The notes under the pieces are model-generated. The model saw only the letters and a list, made by a program, of their open reading frames with translations. It had not been told where the DNA came from and made no database searches. Source: an uncultured Prochlorococcus sp. (GTDB lineage: Bacteria; Cyanobacteriota; Cyanobacteriia; PCC-6307; Cyanobiaceae). Taken from it: a DNA stretch of 64,000 nt. The position numbers were made by a program, and so were the translations under genes. Location: assembly GCA_902565305.1 (NCBI GenBank), contig CACFEJ010000003.1, forward strand, positions 1 to 64,000, in the 5' to 3' direction. Shown piece after piece: positions 11,421-22,693 of the stretch (within the stretch, counting starts at the first letter, position 1; each line of letters opens with the position of its first letter).

Positions 11421-11469
11421 TGATATATTAGATATACTTGCTTATTTGACTTAATAGTTAAAGATTTTT

Positions 11470-12324
11470 TTGGAACATCCTTCAATTATATTCAAAATTG
11501 TTTGTCCCGATCGTCCTGGCCTTGTGAGTTTACTTACAAGTTGGATTTCAAATTACGGTGGTAACATAAAACATTCTGATCATCATACAGATCAAGATGC
11601 CGGTTTGTTTCTTAGTCGAATTGAATGGAATAGTAATAATGCATTTTTTAAAAGGGACGAAATTTATAAAGAATTTAAAAAAATTGCAGATGAAGTAAAT
11701 GGAAATTTTAACGTAAATTATTCAGATGAAATTCCAAATGTTGCTATTTTCGTGAGTAAACAAAATCATTGTTTGATTGATTTACTTTGGCGAGTAAGAA
11801 ATGGAGAACTCAAAATGAAAGTCCCCTTAATAATTTCAAATCATTCTGATCTTGAAAATATTGCAAATGACTTTAATGCAAAATTTGTTCACATTGATAC
11901 CTTTAAAACTGATAAATCTATTGTTGAAGATCAATTTTTACATTTACTAAAAGAATATGAAATTGATCTCGTTGTATTAGCCAAATATATGCAAATTTTG
12001 AGTGACTCTTTTTTAAACAAGTTTTCTTCAATAATAAATATTCATCATTCTTTCTTACCTGCATTTAAGGGTAGTCAACCATATCATCGAGCTTGGAAGA
12101 GAGGTGTTAAATTAATCGGTGCAACTGCTCACTATGTCACTGAAGATCTTGATGAAGGCCCGATAATTGAGCAATGCACAGTTAATGTAAGTCATAGGGA
12201 TGAAGTTGACGATTTGATTAGAAAAGGAAGAGATATTGAAAGAATAGCTTTAGCAAGAGCAGTTAGATTACATCTGAATCATCAGGTATTTGTTTATAAC
12301 AGCAAAACTGCTGTTTTTGATTGA
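11470..12324 (+). CDS. purU: Formyltetrahydrofolate deformylase
   Basis: N-terminal ACT-like CPDRPGLVSLLTSW; formyl transferase motifs INIHHSFLPAFKGSQPYHRAW and GATAHYVTEDLDEGPII. TTG start. Confidence 0.93.
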   Translation: MEHPSIIFKIVCPDRPGLVSLLTSWISNYGGNIKHSDHHTDQDAGLFLSRIEWNSNNAFFKRDEIYKEFKKIADEVNGNFNVNYSDEIPNVAIFVSKQNHCLIDLLWRVRNGELKMKVPLIISNHSDLENIANDFNAKFVHIDTFKTDKSIVEDQFLHLLKEYEIDLVVLAKYMQILSDSFLNKFSSIINIHHSFLPAFKGSQPYHRAWKRGVKLIGATAHYVTEDLDEGPIIEQCTVNVSHRDEVDDLIRKGRDIERIALARAVRLHLNHQVFVYNSKTAVFD

Positions 12325-12333
12325 AGATAGCTT

Positions 12334-13692
12334 TTAGTCTTCTAATTCTATTTGTATTTGTCTTTCATAAATTGATTCTTCATTAAAAGCTCTTGCTATC
12401 AAGAAACTGGTAATGCAGCTGATTAACACAGGTTTCATTATTAATAAATTTTTTGTTAAAGCGAAAGCTAAAAACATTGCGGTAATTGGTGTACGCGAAC
12501 ATCCTGCTACAAAAGCTCCCATTCCCGCAAAAATGTATGTACTAGGTGCATGTCCTGTCGCAATTTCCACCCAGCTCCCCATTATTAGTCCGATTGACCC
12601 ACCTAAAGTAAGCATTGGATAGAATAATCCTCCAGGAGCTCCAGATGCTGCAGCTAAGCCTGTCGTGATAAATAATACTAAAACTGCTAATAAAGCAATT
12701 CCAATACTTGTATTTTGTTCAGCTATTATCTTCTGTAATTCATCTAAATTATGAAATGTACTGGGTAAACAAGAGTAGATGCTTCCTAAAATAAGTCCAC
12801 AAATACTCATCTTTAAAACAAATTTATTTTTATACCACTTTTTTCCAAGATTTTGCATCATCAAAACATATCTGCTGTATAGTTCTGCAAATATTCCAAT
12901 AATTATTCCTAGTAAAACTAAGTAAATAAAATCTACAGGTAAGAAAAAAACTGATGGGTCATATTCTTTTTGAATCAAAAATCCGAGGTTAAAATCAAAC
13001 CCTCCTGCTTTAGGATCTAAACCTAAGGCTTGAATAATATCAGCAGATGAATCTGCAATGAAAGTTGTGATTACTACTAATAGCAAAATTACTGGTCTTG
13101 CAGAGTTTAATAACTCTTCTATTGCATAGACAAACCCTCCTAATGGAGCGCTAAATACTGCAGCTATTCCAGCACCACCCCCTGCTGCTACTATTACTCT
13201 TCTAAAAGCTGTTGGAGCTTTGAGCCACTTGGCCATTTGCCAAGCTACTGATCCTCCCATTTGAACGGATGGACCTTCTGGACCCAAAGGGAATCCACTA
13301 CCAATAGCAATAATTCCTGATATTAGCTTTACTAAGCCTACTTTTAAATTCATTGGAACTTTTTTATGTCTTAAAAAACCCATGATTTGGCTAACTCCTG
13401 AACCTTTTGCAGCAGGTGCTATATTTTTAATCAAATATCCTGCAATAGCTCCTCCTAGAGCTCCAAAAATAGGTAAGACCGCAATAGATGGGAATTGGTC
13501 TAATAATGCTAATCTCCAATTATTAATAAAATAGATTCCAGTTTTAAAAGATATGCTTGTAATCGAGGCTCCTAAACCTGTTAATAAGAGCGAAAATGCA
13601 ACGACTAGAGATCTTTGTTTTAATAATTTTTTGATGCTACGAGAAGAATTATTATTTGTTTTTTGAATATTATCTTTTATAAAGTTTGGCAT
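12334..13692 (-). CDS. ClC-family chloride channel/antiporter
   Basis: GSGFPLGPEGPSVQMGG, GGGAGIAAVFSAPLGGFVYAIEE, AASGAPGGLFYP motifs. Confidence 0.93.
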   Translation of the reverse strand: MPNFIKDNIQKTNNNSSRSIKKLLKQRSLVVAFSLLLTGLGASITSISFKTGIYFINNWRLALLDQFPSIAVLPIFGALGGAIAGYLIKNIAPAAKGSGVSQIMGFLRHKKVPMNLKVGLVKLISGIIAIGSGFPLGPEGPSVQMGGSVAWQMAKWLKAPTAFRRVIVAAGGGAGIAAVFSAPLGGFVYAIEELLNSARPVILLLVVITTFIADSSADIIQALGLDPKAGGFDFNLGFLIQKEYDPSVFFLPVDFIYLVLLGIIIGIFAELYSRYVLMMQNLGKKWYKNKFVLKMSICGLILGSIYSCLPSTFHNLDELQKIIAEQNTSIGIALLAVLVLFITTGLAAASGAPGGLFYPMLTLGGSIGLIMGSWVEIATGHAPSTYIFAGMGAFVAGCSRTPITAMFLAFALTKNLLIMKPVLISCITSFLIARAFNEESIYERQIQIELED

Positions 13693-13701
13693 AGTCCATG
13701 A

Positions 13702-16275
13702 TTACTTTGTCAAGCTAAAATCGTGTATTTCATCAAATTGAAGATAGCGATAAAGTTCATCTGAATATGGATTAATTTTATTTTTAGTAATATCTTGATA
13801 TTCCTCAACTTCAGGAATTTTGCCAAGCAGTGCGCAAACTGCTGCTAATTCAGCGCTGCCTAAAAAGACTTGTGCATTCTTGCCAAGTCTATTGTCAAAA
13901 TTTCTTGTACTAGTAGAAAATACTACGGAACCTTCATCTACTCTGGCTTGATTTCCCATACATAAAGAACAGCCTGGTAACTCTAACCTTGCACCACAAT
14001 CTTCGAAAATTTTATAGTATCCTTCAGCTTTTAGAGTTTCTTCATCCATTTTTGTTGGTGGACAAATCCATAATTTAGCTTTTAAATTTTGTACACCCTC
14101 AAGAACTTTCGCAGCTGCCCTGTAATGGCCAATATTTGTCATGCAAGAACCTATAAAAACTTCGTCAATATTTGTATTTGCAACATCAGTGATTTCCTTT
14201 ACATTATCTGGATCGTTTGGGCAAGCAACTATAGGTTGTGTTACTTTTGCTAAATCAATTTCTATTATTTCTTCATACTGAGCGTTTGAATCTGGTTGAA
14301 TTAATGATGGTTTTTTTAACCAATTTTTCATATCATTTATTCTTCTTGAAATTGATTTTGAATCTTCATAATTGCTTTCAATCATTTTTTCTAGCAGGCA
14401 AATATTGCTTCTTAAGTATTCTTGTACAGTTTCTTGGGATAAGAGTATGGTACTACCAGCGCATGAGCGTTCTGCAGTAGCATCAGTAAGTTCAAAAGCT
14501 TGTTCAAGTTTTAGGTTTGGTAACCCTTCAATTTCCATAATTTTCCCGTTGAATATATTTTTCTTATTTGCTTTCTCAACAGTTAAGAGTCCTTTTTTAA
14601 TTGCGAAGAGAGGGATTGCATTTACTAAATCTCTAAGAGTAATTCCTGGTAATAATTCTCCCTTAAATTTAATCAACACAGATTCTGGCATATTTAGTGG
14701 CATTGATCCTATCGCAGCTGCAAAGGCAACAATACCCGAGCCTCCAGGAAATGAAATGCCAAGAGGAAATCTAGTATGACTATCTCCACCTGTACCAACA
14801 GTATCAGGGAGAAGCATTCTGTTAAGCCAGCTATGAATTATGCCGTCTCCAGGTTTAAGAGCTACTCCACCTCTTTGAGATATAAAATCAGGTAATTCTT
14901 TATGTGTAACTAGATCTACTGGCTTAGGATATGCAGCTGTATGACAAAAACTTTGCATAACTAAATCTGCAGTAAATCCTAAACAAGCTAGTTCTTTTAG
15001 TTCATCTCTAGTCATTGGCCCAGTAGTATCTTGACTGCCAACTGTGGTCATAATTGGTTCACAGGTAGTTCCAGGTCTAACTCCATCTAAACCGCATGCT
15101 TTGCCTACTATTTTTTGGGCTTGAGTAAAGCCTGCACTACTTTCGGTTGGATTTTGTGGTCTAGTAAATATTTCACTTGGTTGATAATCTAATTTGTTTC
15201 TAATTTTGTCCGTAAGAGATCTTCCAATCATAAGATTAATTCTTCCGCCAGCTTGCATTTCATCAGTAAGAGTTGATGGATACAACTCGAATTTGCTTAT
15301 TAATTCTTCAGTATTTGAATCTTTTTTAATTTTTTTAATAATGCCTTGATAGGGATATATTTTAATAACATCTCCTGTTTTCATTTGAGATACGTCAGCT
15401 TCTATAGGTAAAGCTCCTGAATCTTGTGCAGTATTGAAGAAAATTGGAGCTATTTTGCTACCAATTATTATTCCACCTGTTTTTTTGTTGGGAACAAAAG
15501 GGATATCTTCTCCTATATGCCAAATGAGTGAATTAATAGCAGATTTTCTAGAACTCCCTGTTCCAACAACATCTCCAACATAAGCTATTGGTAAATTTTG
15601 TTTTTTTAAATTATTAAGAATCTTTAGTCCATCAGGTTTTTTAAATTCCAACATAGCTAATGCATGCATTGGAATATCCGGGCGTGTTGTTGCATGTACA
15701 GCTGGAGATAAGTCGTCTGTATTTGTCTCACCGTCAACTTTAAATACTAAACAAGTAATCTCTTTCTCCAGAACTTTTTTATTTATGAACCATTCTGCAT
15801 TTGCCCAACTATTTACAACTTCTTTTGCATAAATATTATTTTGAGATAATTCATAAATTTCATTAGCCGAGTCGTAAACAAGAATAATATTTTTTAAAAC
15901 TTCTGCCGCTTTTTTTGCGAGTAAACTATTTTCTCCTTTCAGTATTTCAACCAAAGAATTTACATTGTATCCGCCTATCATTGTTCCAAGTATTTCAATT
16001 GCTTTTTCGGGATTAATTGATTTGCAATATTTTTCTGAATTAACAATAGCCGTAAGCCAGCTTGCTTTGACGTAAGCAGCCTCATCAACTCCTGGGGGTA
16101 CTCTATTTATTAGTAAATCAAGTAAATAAGATGAATCATAAGTACTATCTTGTTCTAATAATTTTGTAATACAGTTTGTTTGTGCAGCATTTAAAGGTAA
16201 AGGAGGTATACCTTTGGCAGCTCTTTCAGCTACATGATCTGCATAATCTTTTAGCAATGTTTCCAAATTCTTCAT
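13702..16275 (-). CDS. acnB: Aconitate hydratase B
   Basis: DSHTRFPLGISFPGGSG, FIGSCMTNIGHYRAA, LPGCSLCMGNQARV; about 860 aa. Confidence 0.97.
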   Translation of the reverse strand: MKNLETLLKDYADHVAERAAKGIPPLPLNAAQTNCITKLLEQDSTYDSSYLLDLLINRVPPGVDEAAYVKASWLTAIVNSEKYCKSINPEKAIEILGTMIGGYNVNSLVEILKGENSLLAKKAAEVLKNIILVYDSANEIYELSQNNIYAKEVVNSWANAEWFINKKVLEKEITCLVFKVDGETNTDDLSPAVHATTRPDIPMHALAMLEFKKPDGLKILNNLKKQNLPIAYVGDVVGTGSSRKSAINSLIWHIGEDIPFVPNKKTGGIIIGSKIAPIFFNTAQDSGALPIEADVSQMKTGDVIKIYPYQGIIKKIKKDSNTEELISKFELYPSTLTDEMQAGGRINLMIGRSLTDKIRNKLDYQPSEIFTRPQNPTESSAGFTQAQKIVGKACGLDGVRPGTTCEPIMTTVGSQDTTGPMTRDELKELACLGFTADLVMQSFCHTAAYPKPVDLVTHKELPDFISQRGGVALKPGDGIIHSWLNRMLLPDTVGTGGDSHTRFPLGISFPGGSGIVAFAAAIGSMPLNMPESVLIKFKGELLPGITLRDLVNAIPLFAIKKGLLTVEKANKKNIFNGKIMEIEGLPNLKLEQAFELTDATAERSCAGSTILLSQETVQEYLRSNICLLEKMIESNYEDSKSISRRINDMKNWLKKPSLIQPDSNAQYEEIIEIDLAKVTQPIVACPNDPDNVKEITDVANTNIDEVFIGSCMTNIGHYRAAAKVLEGVQNLKAKLWICPPTKMDEETLKAEGYYKIFEDCGARLELPGCSLCMGNQARVDEGSVVFSTSTRNFDNRLGKNAQVFLGSAELAAVCALLGKIPEVEEYQDITKNKINPYSDELYRYLQFDEIHDFSLTK

Positions 16276-16372
16276 TAGTAAGGTTTAATGCCTAATCTAT
16301 TGTTATTTTTAATATTGAAAAGGAGAGTATTCATAAATGCTTTTTTAAATATTCAAACTTCTTAATTAATCA

Positions 16373-17440
16373 ATGACGACATCATCAAATAATTCAGCTT
16401 TAGAAAAGACATCAGATTTACATGTTGTTGAAACACGTCCATTAATACCTCCAAGCAGATTACATAATGATATACCTTTAGATCACGCCTCTGCTAATAC
16501 AGTATCTAAAACAAGAAGATCGATACAAAATATTTTGCATCATAATGATCAGAAGCTTTTAGTCATTGTGGGTCCATGTTCAATTCATGATCTAGAGGCG
16601 GCAAAGGAATATTCAAAATATATTCAAAATTTCCGAGAAATTTATAAAGATAAATTAGAAATAATCATGAGAGTATATTTTGAAAAACCAAGAACAACTA
16701 TTGGTTGGAAGGGATTGATAAATGATCCTCATCTAGATGATTCTTATGATATAAATACTGGTTTAAGAAGGGCAAGAAGTTTGCTTTCATATTTAGCAAC
16801 TCGTGGCATACCTTCTGCTACAGAATTACTAGATCCAATTGTTCCTCAATACATTGCAGATTTAATCAGTTGGACAGCCATAGGTGCGAGGACTACAGAA
16901 AGTCAAACTCACAGAGAGATGGCATCAGGATTATCAATGCCTATAGGCTTTAAAAATGGAACGGATGGGTCTTTTACTACTGCTATTAATGCAATGGAGT
17001 CAGCTTCAAAATCTCATCATTTCTTAGGTGTAAATGAAAATGGAATGGCTTCTATAGTTAATACTACAGGAAATCCAGATGGACATATAGTTTTAAGGGG
17101 CGGTTCAAAAGGCCCAAATTTCGAAAATGATAATGTTAAAAGAATTTCAGCTGAATTGAGGCAGTGTAATCTTCCCCATAAAGTAATGATTGATTGTAGT
17201 CATGGAAATTCCAATAAAGACTTCCGAAAACAGTCGGAAGTGCTAAAAAACATAGCTTATCAAATAAGTAATGGTGAAAAAAATATTTTAGGAGTTATGC
17301 TTGAAAGTCATTTGAAGGAAGGAAATCAAAAACTTTTAAAAAAAGAAGATCTCCAGTATGGCAGAAGCATTACAGATGCATGTATAGATATAGAAACAAC
17401 AAAAGAATTACTCGCTATTTTATACAATTCACTTAGCTAG
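16373..17440 (+). CDS. 3-deoxy-7-phosphoheptulonate synthase (class I AroFGH type)
   Basis: LVIVGPCSIHDLEAAKEYS, MRVYFEKPRTTIGWKGLINDP, SQTHREMASGLS. Confidence 0.95.
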   Translation: MTTSSNNSALEKTSDLHVVETRPLIPPSRLHNDIPLDHASANTVSKTRRSIQNILHHNDQKLLVIVGPCSIHDLEAAKEYSKYIQNFREIYKDKLEIIMRVYFEKPRTTIGWKGLINDPHLDDSYDINTGLRRARSLLSYLATRGIPSATELLDPIVPQYIADLISWTAIGARTTESQTHREMASGLSMPIGFKNGTDGSFTTAINAMESASKSHHFLGVNENGMASIVNTTGNPDGHIVLRGGSKGPNFENDNVKRISAELRQCNLPHKVMIDCSHGNSNKDFRKQSEVLKNIAYQISNGEKNILGVMLESHLKEGNQKLLKKEDLQYGRSITDACIDIETTKELLAILYNSLS

Positions 17441-18074
17441 TTATAAAAAAATTAAAAAATAATGCTGAAGAAATTGGAACAATAAAATTATCTATTCCCA
17501 AAACACTAAATTGTTCGAGCAAAGTCGCAAAAAAAGCTATTGTAAAATAATTTACATTTAAACTATTTTGTTGGGCGTATCCTATTGAGAAAACTACTAT
17601 CAAACTTGTCAAAAACATTGTCATAGTGCCAAATAAAGATTTTTTTTGTTTAAAAAAAATCCAACTCTTTGAATTAAAGCTTTTACCTATTAACCCAGCC
17701 AATCCATCACCAAAAGTCATTATGAAAAATCCACTAATTAATGCATATGGATCTTTATCCCAGAAAAGATAAATCAAAATAAATAAACTTAGACAATAAA
17801 ATAATGTTCCATAACTCTTTCTCTCAACATCCTCAATTGTTGGAAATAATTTATAGGTGTAATTGATTAAAACCATTAATGAAACAATTCCTGTAAAAAT
17901 TAGAGCAGAGTTTTGATTAATTTTTAAAAATTGAGCAATTGGTATTAAAGGTCCTATTCCTATATGTATTATTTTTCTTACGATTTCTCTGCTATTTTCA
18001 TTATATTTTTTAAAAACTATTGATATTAAAAAAATTGAAAATAAATATAATAAAATTATAGTAAATTCTATCAA
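17433..18074 (-). CDS. Dolichol/phytol kinase-like membrane protein
   Basis: REIVRKIIHIGIGPLIP and GFFIMTFGDGLAGLIGK motifs of the SEC59/VTE5-like CTP-transferase family. Confidence 0.75.
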   Translation of the reverse strand: MIEFTIILLYLFSIFLISIVFKKYNENSREIVRKIIHIGIGPLIPIAQFLKINQNSALIFTGIVSLMVLINYTYKLFPTIEDVERKSYGTLFYCLSLFILIYLFWDKDPYALISGFFIMTFGDGLAGLIGKSFNSKSWIFFKQKKSLFGTMTMFLTSLIVVFSIGYAQQNSLNVNYFTIAFFATLLEQFSVLGIDNFIVPISSALFFNFFITS

Positions 18075-18079
18075 TTTGT

Positions 18080-19102
18080 TTAAGCTGCTTTTTGATGAGT
18101 TGTCATTACCCTAAGTTTTAATATTGCTTTAGCTTCTAATTGCCTTACTCTTTCTCGTGACACATTAATTTGTCTTCCTATTTCTGCGAGTGTTAATGGT
18201 TCTTCACCATCTAAGCCAAATCTAAGCTTCATTATTTTTTGTTCTCTTTCGTTTAATTGAGAAAGCCAAGTTCCTAAATGCTCTTTTTGAATAGTTCTAT
18301 CCATACCTTCCATAGGCTCTTCACAGTTTGGATCTGGTATGAGTTCACCAAGAGTACTTCTATCTTCTTCGCCTCTTGCGTGAGCATCTAGGGAAGCGCA
18401 AGGAGCACTTTGCGAAATTAAATCTTCTAAATCTTTTTGATCAATTCCCATTTCAGTTGCCATTTCCAATCTGGTAGGTTGCCTGCCAAATCTATGTGAT
18501 AATTCTCTAGAGACTCTTCTCATTTTGGATAGTTTTTCACTTATGTGAATAGGCAAACGGATTGTTCTTGCACTGTTATCAATAGCCCTTGTCATTCCTT
18601 GCCTAATCCACCAGTAAGCATAAGTTGAGAATTTATATCCCATAGCAGGATCAAATTTATCTACAGCTCTTTCAAGGCCAATAGCTCCTTCCTGCACAAG
18701 ATCTAATAATTCAAGCCCTTGGTTTTGGTATTTTTTTGCAACGGAGACTACAAGCCTTAAATTCGCTGCCATCATTCTATCTCTGGCTCTTTTGCCAATC
18801 TTAATTTGATAATGATTTCTTTGCGTTCTATCAGTTTCAGGAATTTGTAGCAACTTTTTCATGTTCTGAACATGATGAGCTAACTCTATTTCCTCTGCTG
18901 GAGTCAAAAGAGGCACTCTTCCAATGCTACTTAAGTAATAGCCAATAGAATCTGAAGCTAGTCTGCCAGATTTTTTTTGGCTTTGTTTTGCCGTAAGACT
19001 GGATTTCGATTTGCGAGACTTGCCCGCAGTGTTTGGTAATCTTGGCTCATCAAAATTATTATTTGAAGAGCTTTTCGCAGATTCCAGAGGGATCCCCATC
19101 AC
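18080..19102 (-). CDS. RNA polymerase sigma factor, sigma70 group 2 type
   Basis: DSIGYYLSSIGRVPLLTPAEEIELA, GLELLDLVQEGAIGLERAVDKFDPAMGYKFSTYAYWWIRQGMTRAI, region 4 LTLAEIGRQINVSRERVRQLE. Confidence 0.95.
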   Translation of the reverse strand: MMGIPLESAKSSSNNNFDEPRLPNTAGKSRKSKSSLTAKQSQKKSGRLASDSIGYYLSSIGRVPLLTPAEEIELAHHVQNMKKLLQIPETDRTQRNHYQIKIGKRARDRMMAANLRLVVSVAKKYQNQGLELLDLVQEGAIGLERAVDKFDPAMGYKFSTYAYWWIRQGMTRAIDNSARTIRLPIHISEKLSKMRRVSRELSHRFGRQPTRLEMATEMGIDQKDLEDLISQSAPCASLDAHARGEEDRSTLGELIPDPNCEEPMEGMDRTIQKEHLGTWLSQLNEREQKIMKLRFGLDGEEPLTLAEIGRQINVSRERVRQLEAKAILKLRVMTTHQKAA

Positions 19103-19307
19103 CCTGGCCTCCTAAATAATGGATTTTTTAAAAAGCTAGCACTGAAATCGAAATAAAAACTACTTTTACGTTGAAATTTTAAAGACAAAAATTTTTTTTT
19201 TAAAGCTTATTTCTTGAAATCCCTTGATATGAAACGATTTTATAAAAATTAAAAAAAATTTAAAATATTAAGTATTTTTTTAAATGTTGTAAAAATCAAT
19301 ATTAATT

Positions 19308-21386
19308 TTATGTTTTTATAAGTTCAATTTGCGAACGATTATCCGATGAATCTAATTTAAGTTTCGAATAAGAACCATCTTCCTTCATTATCCAAGAAAA
19401 GTAATCATCTTTAATGTAGGTTTGCAAAAGCGAGTATATTTTAGATTTCAATTCAATATCCTCTATTGGAGTAACAGCTTCTATTCTTCTATCAAGATTT
19501 CTTCTCATCCAATCTGCACTCCCAATCAAAACCTCATTATCACCGTTATTACAAAACCAAAAAATTCTTGAGTGTTCAAGAAAATGGCCAATAATGCTGA
19601 TGACTTTAATATTTTCACTTAAATTTTTTCTTTGGGGATATAAGCAACAAATACCTCTTATGATAAGACTAATTTTTACACCTGAATCAGAAGCTAAATA
19701 AAGAAGTTTAATTATTTCAGGGTCTACTAAAGAATTCATTTTTGCAATTATTTCAGCTTTTTTACCCTCTACTGCATTTTTAATTTCTCTTTTTATGAGA
19801 AAAATAAATTTTTCTCTCATCGATGAGGGAGAAACTAATAATTTGTGATAACTTTTTTGTTTAGAAAAACCTGATAAGTAATTAAACAATTCAAGTAAAT
19901 CCGAAGAAATCTCTGGATCTGTTGAAAGTAATCCTAAATCTGTATAAAACCTTGAAGTATTAGAGTTATAATTTCCCGTGCCAATATGAAAATAATTTCT
20001 TAATCGTCCTTTTTCTTTTCTCACTACTAAAGCTATTTTTGTATGTGTTTTAAATCCTATAATTCCATATACAACATGAATTCCAGCTTGTTCAAGTTGT
20101 TTTGCCCATTGAATATTATTGTCTTCATCAAATCTTGCTTTTAGTTCAACAAGAGTCATTACTTCTTTACCATTTTCTGCAGCTCTCATTAATGCTGCGA
20201 TAATAGGTGAATCCTTTGAAACTCTATATAAAGTTATTTTTATAGCCATAACTAGCGGATCATCAGCCGCCTTGTTAATAAATTCTTCAACCGAAGTTCT
20301 AAATAAGTCGTATGGATGATGAAGTAGAATATTTTTTTTTCTAAGTATCTTAAAAATAGAATTATAGTTTTTGTTTAAAGGTGAATTTAAATCTTTTAAT
20401 TGCGGGTGAGTTTTTCCAATTAGCAGATTTTCTTTTAAATCATTTCTATTAATTTTTGTAAGCTGATTTAAATCGTCAAGGCCTAAAAAACTTTTGCAAA
20501 AGTAAATATATTCTTTTTGTATTGAGATACTTTCAATAAGTAATTTTAGGATATTTTCTGGCATATCCGATTCAACTTCTAATCTAACTACGTCTCCGCC
20601 TAATCTTCTCTTTTGCAAACTTTGTTCAATTGCTAAAAGCAGATCATCAGCTTCAAGTTCTTTTAATTCTAAATCTGCATCCCTTGTCACTCTAAAAAAA
20701 GAATAATTTATACATTCCATTCCGTTGAACAGAGAATCTATATTATTCCCAATTAAATCCTCAACACTTATGAAAAAGTGAGAATTTTCATCACTACTTT
20801 GAATAATTTCATTGGGAATTTGTATAAATCTATTTATATTTTTTGTTGGTATTTTTACTCTGACAAACTGATTTTTAGAATCTTCCCCATCCTTTATTAG
20901 AGCTGCCAAATTAAGACTTAAATTACTTATAAATGGGAATGGATGTGCTGGATCAACAACTAATGGAGTTAATAAAGGGAAAATAGATGAAGTAAAGAAG
21001 TTATTACACCAATTTCTTTGATTTTCACTTAGGTCATTATATTTTTTTAAAATCACACCTTTTTCTTGCAATTCATCATTTAATTCATTATTTACATAGC
21101 TTTCTTGAAGAGTGGTTAATTTTTTTACTTCTTTGTTTATTTTTTCTAATTGCTCTTTTGGTGTAAGTCCATCAATACTTTTTTTTGTAATTCCTGCTTC
21201 AACCTGAGCCTTTAATGAGGCTACCCTTACCATAAAAAATTCATCTAGATTATTACTAAAAATTGAACAAAATTTTACTTTATCTAGGATTTTATACTCT
21301 TTTTCCATACCAGTTAGGAGTACTCTTTTATTGAACTCAATCCAACTTAATTCTCTATTAATAAAAACATCAGCCTGGCTTTTCAT
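19308..21386 (-). CDS. ppk: Polyphosphate kinase
   Basis: FINRELSWIEFNKRVL, LVELKARFDEDNNIQWAK, THTKIALVVRKE, YFHIGTGNYN. Confidence 0.97.
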   Translation of the reverse strand: MKSQADVFINRELSWIEFNKRVLLTGMEKEYKILDKVKFCSIFSNNLDEFFMVRVASLKAQVEAGITKKSIDGLTPKEQLEKINKEVKKLTTLQESYVNNELNDELQEKGVILKKYNDLSENQRNWCNNFFTSSIFPLLTPLVVDPAHPFPFISNLSLNLAALIKDGEDSKNQFVRVKIPTKNINRFIQIPNEIIQSSDENSHFFISVEDLIGNNIDSLFNGMECINYSFFRVTRDADLELKELEADDLLLAIEQSLQKRRLGGDVVRLEVESDMPENILKLLIESISIQKEYIYFCKSFLGLDDLNQLTKINRNDLKENLLIGKTHPQLKDLNSPLNKNYNSIFKILRKKNILLHHPYDLFRTSVEEFINKAADDPLVMAIKITLYRVSKDSPIIAALMRAAENGKEVMTLVELKARFDEDNNIQWAKQLEQAGIHVVYGIIGFKTHTKIALVVRKEKGRLRNYFHIGTGNYNSNTSRFYTDLGLLSTDPEISSDLLELFNYLSGFSKQKSYHKLLVSPSSMREKFIFLIKREIKNAVEGKKAEIIAKMNSLVDPEIIKLLYLASDSGVKISLIIRGICCLYPQRKNLSENIKVISIIGHFLEHSRIFWFCNNGDNEVLIGSADWMRRNLDRRIEAVTPIEDIELKSKIYSLLQTYIKDDYFSWIMKEDGSYSKLKLDSSDNRSQIELIKT

Positions 21387-22669
21387 TAAGATACTTTTGA
21401 ATTTTGTTTGTTAAAAGAATTATTATTTTTACCCTCTGCAATAAGGTATATCATGAAAAGTAAGATAACGGAACCAGCTATAAAAGGTGATTTAGGACCA
21501 AAACTATCATAAACCCTTCCGGCCATTGCAATTCCTAAAACCCCTCCAAGACTCTGAAGACCCTGAAGGTTACTTAAAATTGATCCTTGTTTATCAACGT
21601 CTAATTTCTTTGATATTAGTGCTCTTAAGGTGGGCGTAATTAATCCTGCCCCAACGGCTAAAAATGAAACAGCTGAATAAATATTAATCGTCGCATTTTC
21701 TTTTGGAGCAGTTATTAAAAGAGCACACGCCACTAGAATAAAGCCAGATCCGATAAGTGTTAATCGCATTTCGCCAAATTGCTTTACCAGAGGTCCAATT
21801 AATCCTCCCTGAACGATAATCGCAATGATTCCTACTACAACAAGAGTTCCGCTTGATGCTTTTGTCGTCCAGTTTAAAGATTCTTGGAGGAAAAATATAA
21901 GGATATTAGTTAACCCAGTAAAAGCTATAAAGTAAATAAAAAAAGCTAATGATAATTTTTTAATCTTTTCTTCTTTGAAAACTGTAAATAGAGCTTTTAA
22001 AGGGTTTTTTAAAGGAGTTTTTGATTTATTGATTTCACTATTAGGCTTGGTTTCTGGTAAGTAAAAAAATACAAGGAGAAAATTTATTATTGGAATGATT
22101 GAGGCTATCAAAACTGGAATAATAAAATTATTATTTGTATTTCTTGCAAAAATTACAACAAAAATATTACCTAAGAAAAAACTTAAACCAAAAGCTACAC
22201 CAATAAGACCAAATGTTTTTGCTCTTTTTTCAGGGCTTGAAATATCTGCAAGAATTGTTGTTGCAGTAGCTGCAGTCCCCCCACTTAAACCGTCAATTAG
22301 TCTCGCTAAAAATAATAAAAATAACGGGATAGTGGCTATTGAATTTGACCAATTAAAAAGAACTGTAAAAGATAATATTGATATTCCTATTACTGAACCA
22401 GTAATACAAAAAAGAGTGACAGGTCTTCTTCCATATCTATCACTCATAAGTCCTATAAAAGGAGAAGCTGTAAATTGAGCTAATTGGTAAGTGCATGATA
22501 ATAAACCATATGTACTTGCTTTAGAGTCAAAAAGTAAAACAAAAGAGGGTAATATGGGTAACAGTATACTTTCACTTAAACGATCATTTAGGAGAGTGAT
22601 AAACGCACTAAGGAGAGTAAATTTTTTATTTGGTTTTAATAAACTTTCTTTCACAATATTTACCTTCAT
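21386..22669 (-). CDS. Major facilitator superfamily transporter (TetA-like)
   Basis: GLMSDRYGRRPVTLFCI MFS loop; 12-TM-like hydrophobicity. Confidence 0.88.
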   Translation of the reverse strand: MKVNIVKESLLKPNKKFTLLSAFITLLNDRLSESILLPILPSFVLLFDSKASTYGLLSCTYQLAQFTASPFIGLMSDRYGRRPVTLFCITGSVIGISILSFTVLFNWSNSIATIPLFLLFLARLIDGLSGGTAATATTILADISSPEKRAKTFGLIGVAFGLSFFLGNIFVVIFARNTNNNFIIPVLIASIIPIINFLLVFFYLPETKPNSEINKSKTPLKNPLKALFTVFKEEKIKKLSLAFFIYFIAFTGLTNILIFFLQESLNWTTKASSGTLVVVGIIAIIVQGGLIGPLVKQFGEMRLTLIGSGFILVACALLITAPKENATINIYSAVSFLAVGAGLITPTLRALISKKLDVDKQGSILSNLQGLQSLGGVLGIAMAGRVYDSFGPKSPFIAGSVILLFMIYLIAEGKNNNSFNKQNSKVS

Positions 22670-22693
22670 TGCGATTAACTTTTACTACCATAC

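Noticed and set aside
12298-12318. AACAGC-AAAACT-GCTGTTTTT terminator-like hairpin in the last codons of purU
   Set aside because: Effective T tract after the stem is only 3 nt; too weak to call without transcript 3'-end data.
17221-17240. CTTCCGA-AAACAG-TCGGAAG hairpin
   Set aside because: Lies within the DAHP synthase coding sequence (DFRKQSEV), no T tract; most likely chance.
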